From: Gemmatimonadota bacterium
Lineage (GTDB): Bacteria; Latescibacterota; UBA2968; UBA8231
Reading direction: 5' to 3'
NCBI GenBank assembly: GCA_026706165.1
Contig: JAPOZF010000629.1
Span: forward strand, 1-7,210
Length of the DNA stretch: 7,210 bases
Shown here: piece by piece, positions 5,666 to 7,210 of the stretch
Numbering within the stretch: position 1 is the first letter of the stretch
How the letters are laid out: each line of letters opens with the position of its first letter
Position numbers and translations under genes: made by a program
Notes under the pieces: generated by a model
Told to the model about the DNA's origin: nothing
The model's database searches: none
The model's input: the letters and a program-made list of their open reading frames with translations, nothing else

Positions 5666-6814
5666 ATGAAGATCACCGCGATAAAACCGGTCCTGGTCAG
5701 CGAGGGGGGACGCAACTACTCCTTCGTCAAAGTCGAAACGGACGAGGGCATCTACGGTCTCGGCGAAGCCGGCATAGGCCGCCGGGTAACCGCCGTGGCC
5801 GAGGTCTGGAAGTCGTTCGAGCGCGACCTGACCGGAGCCGATCCGTTCCGCATCGAGCACCTCTGGCAGGTGATGTTCCGCGGCGGCTTCTTCCCGGGAG
5901 GGGTGGTGCAGACCGCGGCCCTGAGCGCCGTCGACATCGCCCTCTGGGACATCAAGGCGAAGGCGCTGAACGTCCCGGTCTACGAGTTGCTGGGCGGCCG
6001 CGTCAGGGACAAGTTGGTCTGCTATCCCCACGTCGTCGGCGCCGACACCGACAGCCTGGTCGCCGCCTGCCGGGCGCGCGCCGAGGCGGGGTGGAAGTTC
6101 GTGCGCTTCTCCGTCGACGACGTCGAGGGGGGAGAGCGGCTGTTCGAGCCGGGGCGCGCGGTGCGCCGGACCGTCGAAGGGGTGCGCGCCGTCCGCGAGG
6201 AGCTCGGTGAGGAGCTCGAGATCTGCGTCGACGTGCACACCCGCCTCGACCCGCCCGACGCCATCCACTTCTGTCGCCAGGTGGAGCCCTACCGCCCCTT
6301 CTTCGTCGAGGATCCGCTACGCAGCGAGAACGCCGCCAGCCTGCGCACGGTGCGTCAGCAGACCAGCGTGCCGCTGGCGGTCGGCGAGCAGTTCGCCAGC
6401 AAGTGGCAGTTCCGCGAGGTCCTGGAGGAGGACCTGCTCGACTACTGCCGCCTCGACCTGTGCATCGTCGGCGGGCTCACCGAAGGCAGGAAGGTCGCCG
6501 GCTGGTGCGAGACCCACTACGTCGCCCTGGTGCCCCACAATCCCCTCGGACCTGTATGCACCGCTGCCAGCCTGCACTTCTGCCTGGCCTCGCCGCTGGT
6601 CGGGGTGCAGGAGCTGTCGCGCGAGCCGGGGACCGCCCTGAACGACGTCTTCCCCGTCCAGGTCGGCTTCGCCGACGGACACCTGCTGGTTCCCGAGGGG
6701 CCGGGGCTCGGGGTGGAGATCGACGAAGAGGCCGCCGCGGCCAATCCCCCCGTCGAGAACGACGGCCCGGTCTGGGGGTATCGCCGCCTTGACGGCTCCT
6801 ACACCAACTGGTAA
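5666..6814 (+). CDS. Enolase-superfamily sugar-acid dehydratase, D-galactonate dehydratase type
   Basis: The 382-residue protein belongs to the mandelate racemase / muconate-lactonizing group, which abstracts a proton next to a carboxylate with the help of Mg2+. Metal ligands are Asp189 (C-V-D-V-H), Glu215 (V-E-D-P) and Glu241 (V-G-E-Q). Histidines at 191 and 291 (V-P-H-N-P-L-G-P) are the acid/base pair. Each sits exactly six residues after its counterpart in E. coli DgoD (Asp183, His185, Glu209, Glu235, His285), and the carboxy end (G-L-G-V-E-I-D-E, then V-W ... N-W) also matches DgoD. The lysine motifs of racemases and dipeptide epimerases are absent; F-V-R-F (145-148) stands where DgoD has F-K-L-N. 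Loss of water from a sugar acid such as galactonate is therefore favoured. The true substrate may differ because the amino-terminal specificity loops (about 13-40) are unlike DgoD, and no aldolase or kinase of that pathway is adjacent. I leave the symbol blank. Confidence 0.85.
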   Translation: MKITAIKPVLVSEGGRNYSFVKVETDEGIYGLGEAGIGRRVTAVAEVWKSFERDLTGADPFRIEHLWQVMFRGGFFPGGVVQTAALSAVDIALWDIKAKALNVPVYELLGGRVRDKLVCYPHVVGADTDSLVAACRARAEAGWKFVRFSVDDVEGGERLFEPGRAVRRTVEGVRAVREELGEELEICVDVHTRLDPPDAIHFCRQVEPYRPFFVEDPLRSENAASLRTVRQQTSVPLAVGEQFASKWQFREVLEEDLLDYCRLDLCIVGGLTEGRKVAGWCETHYVALVPHNPLGPVCTAASLHFCLASPLVGVQELSREPGTALNDVFPVQVGFADGHLLVPEGPGLGVEIDEEAAAANPPVENDGPVWGYRRLDGSYTNW

Positions 6815-6820
6815 GGGGAG

Positions 6821-6869
6821 CGCGGAAGCCCCGCGGCGGGTTCCGGTTCCCGGAACCAGCCTGTATTTT
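6821..6869 (+). terminator. Tandem hairpins followed by a T-rich stretch, probable terminator
   Basis: Just after the enolase-family stop, CGCGG/CCGCG (6821-6825 with 6831-6835) makes a small stem. GGTTCCG/CGGAACC (6839-6845 with 6851-6857) then makes a 7-bp stem with a 5-nt loop. The second is followed by AGCCTGTATTTT (6858-6869), which is only moderately T-rich and starts several bases late. This is a plausible though imperfect intrinsic terminator between the enolase-family gene and the next gene. Confidence 0.45.
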
Positions 6870-6892
6870 CTGAGTTTCGTCAGGGACGCCTC

Positions 6893-7210
6893 ATGGTTCT
6901 TCTCCTTCTCCTAGCACTCACCCTCGTTTCCGGACCCGGTCCGGACCCGGCGGCCGCCGGCTGGCCCCACTGGAGGGGCCCCGGTCAGACCGGGGCATCC
7001 GCGGAGACCGGCCTGGTTTCGGCCTGGTCCCGGTCCGGCAGCGGCCTGCTGTGGCGCGCGGAGTTCGTCGGCCGCTCGACACCCATCCTCATGAACGGGC
7101 GCGTCTACGTCATCGGCCGGGTCGGGGAGGGGATCACCGAGCAGGAGCGCATCGCCTGCTTCGACGCCGCCACCGGCGCCCTGCTCTGGGAGGACCGCCT
7201 CAACGTCTTC
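6893..7210 (+). CDS. Secreted PQQ-like beta-propeller protein, amino-terminal part (runs off right edge)
   Basis: From ATG 6893, 106 codons remain open to the window edge. The in-frame stop at 6812-6814 (that of the enolase gene) and the absence of ATG, GTG or TTG after it make this the first usable start. The amino end is a hydrophobic export signal (residues 2-12, L-L-L-L-L-A-L-T-L-V) with likely cleavage after A-A-A (22), although it lacks the usual positive charge. The mature part begins W-P-H-W-R-G-P-G-Q-T-G (24-34), the typical opening of PQQ-like propeller proteins. The first blade follows: L-L-W-R (52-55), N-G-R-V-Y-V-I-G (68-75) and C-F-D-A-A-T-G-A-L-L-W-E (89-100). Such proteins act in the periplasm or on the surface, either as dehydrogenases or as BamB-like scaffolds; the amino end alone cannot separate these. 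A weak GGGA (6883-6886) precedes the start. Confidence 0.85.
   Translation, partial: MVLLLLLALTLVSGPGPDPAAAGWPHWRGPGQTGASAETGLVSAWSRSGSGLLWRAEFVGRSTPILMNGRVYVIGRVGEGITEQERIACFDAATGALLWEDRLNVF

Noticed and set aside
4348..5715. Long minus-strand open frame over the nucleotidyltransferase and amidase genes
   Set aside because: It is antisense to two genes with intact catalytic motifs and crosses their intergenic gap, with no recognisable domain.
5246..6268. Minus-strand open frame over the amidase and enolase genes
   Set aside because: It is antisense to the motif-verified genes and compositionally biased (arginine/proline-rich at its end).
5666..6814. Enolase-family gene as an L-Ala-D/L-Glu dipeptide epimerase or DgcA
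   Set aside because: The neighbouring amidase made this attractive, but the paired catalytic lysines are missing while His191 and His291 occur exactly where D-galactonate dehydratase has them.

Overview
The window is high-GC bacterial DNA, and codon third positions are mostly G or C except in a few genes. Two products carry export signals and there is an AmpD-type murein amidase, which suggests a Gram-negative bacterium. The secreted CBM9/DOMON-like protein ending in a TWGRIK-type tail, together with the PQQ-type propeller, is the sort of gene content I associate with uncultivated phyla (Acidobacteriota, Latescibacterota, Krumholzibacteriota and similar). This placement is an inference; no rRNA or tRNA gene is present to fix the taxon.

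Layout. A DUF1611/DgcN-type D-glutamate N-acetyltransferase gene runs leftward off the left edge (1-414, minus strand, amino-terminal part only). It is divergent from a small rightward gene (681-1100) for a C2H2-type zinc-ribbon/coiled-coil protein. The 266-bp space between them holds two adjacent perfect tandem duplications (13 bp x2 and 11 bp x2) and a plausible sigma70-like promoter for the leftward gene. Everything further right is on the plus strand: a secreted CBM9/DOMON-like protein of unknown role (1272-2231); an unrecognised helical protein (2323-2880) followed after 19 bp by a cyclopropane-fatty-acid synthase (2900-4201); a solitary nucleotidyltransferase-fold protein (4306-4878); an AmpD-like N-acetylmuramoyl-L-alanine amidase (4969-5622); an enolase-superfamily dehydratase of D-galactonate dehydratase type (5666-6814); and, after tandem hairpins, the start of a secreted PQQ-like beta-propeller protein (6893 to past the right edge).

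How the genes may work together. The clearest co-transcribed pairs are 2323/cfa (19 bp apart) and amidase/enolase (43 bp apart, strong Shine-Dalgarno sequence on the second). DgcN (D-Glu acetylation) and the amidase (release of murein peptides containing D-Glu) could both touch peptidoglycan-derived D-amino acids, but they are about 4.5 kb apart on opposite strands and nothing here shows a link. The enolase-family active site is of the sugar-acid dehydratase type, not the dipeptide-epimerase type, so it does not support a murein-recycling cassette. I found no CRISPR array, insertion sequence, tRNA or rRNA, and no convincing new multi-gene system. The best leads are the repeat-bearing divergent intergenic region with the zinc-finger gene beside it, and the two uncharacterised proteins at 1272 and 2323.
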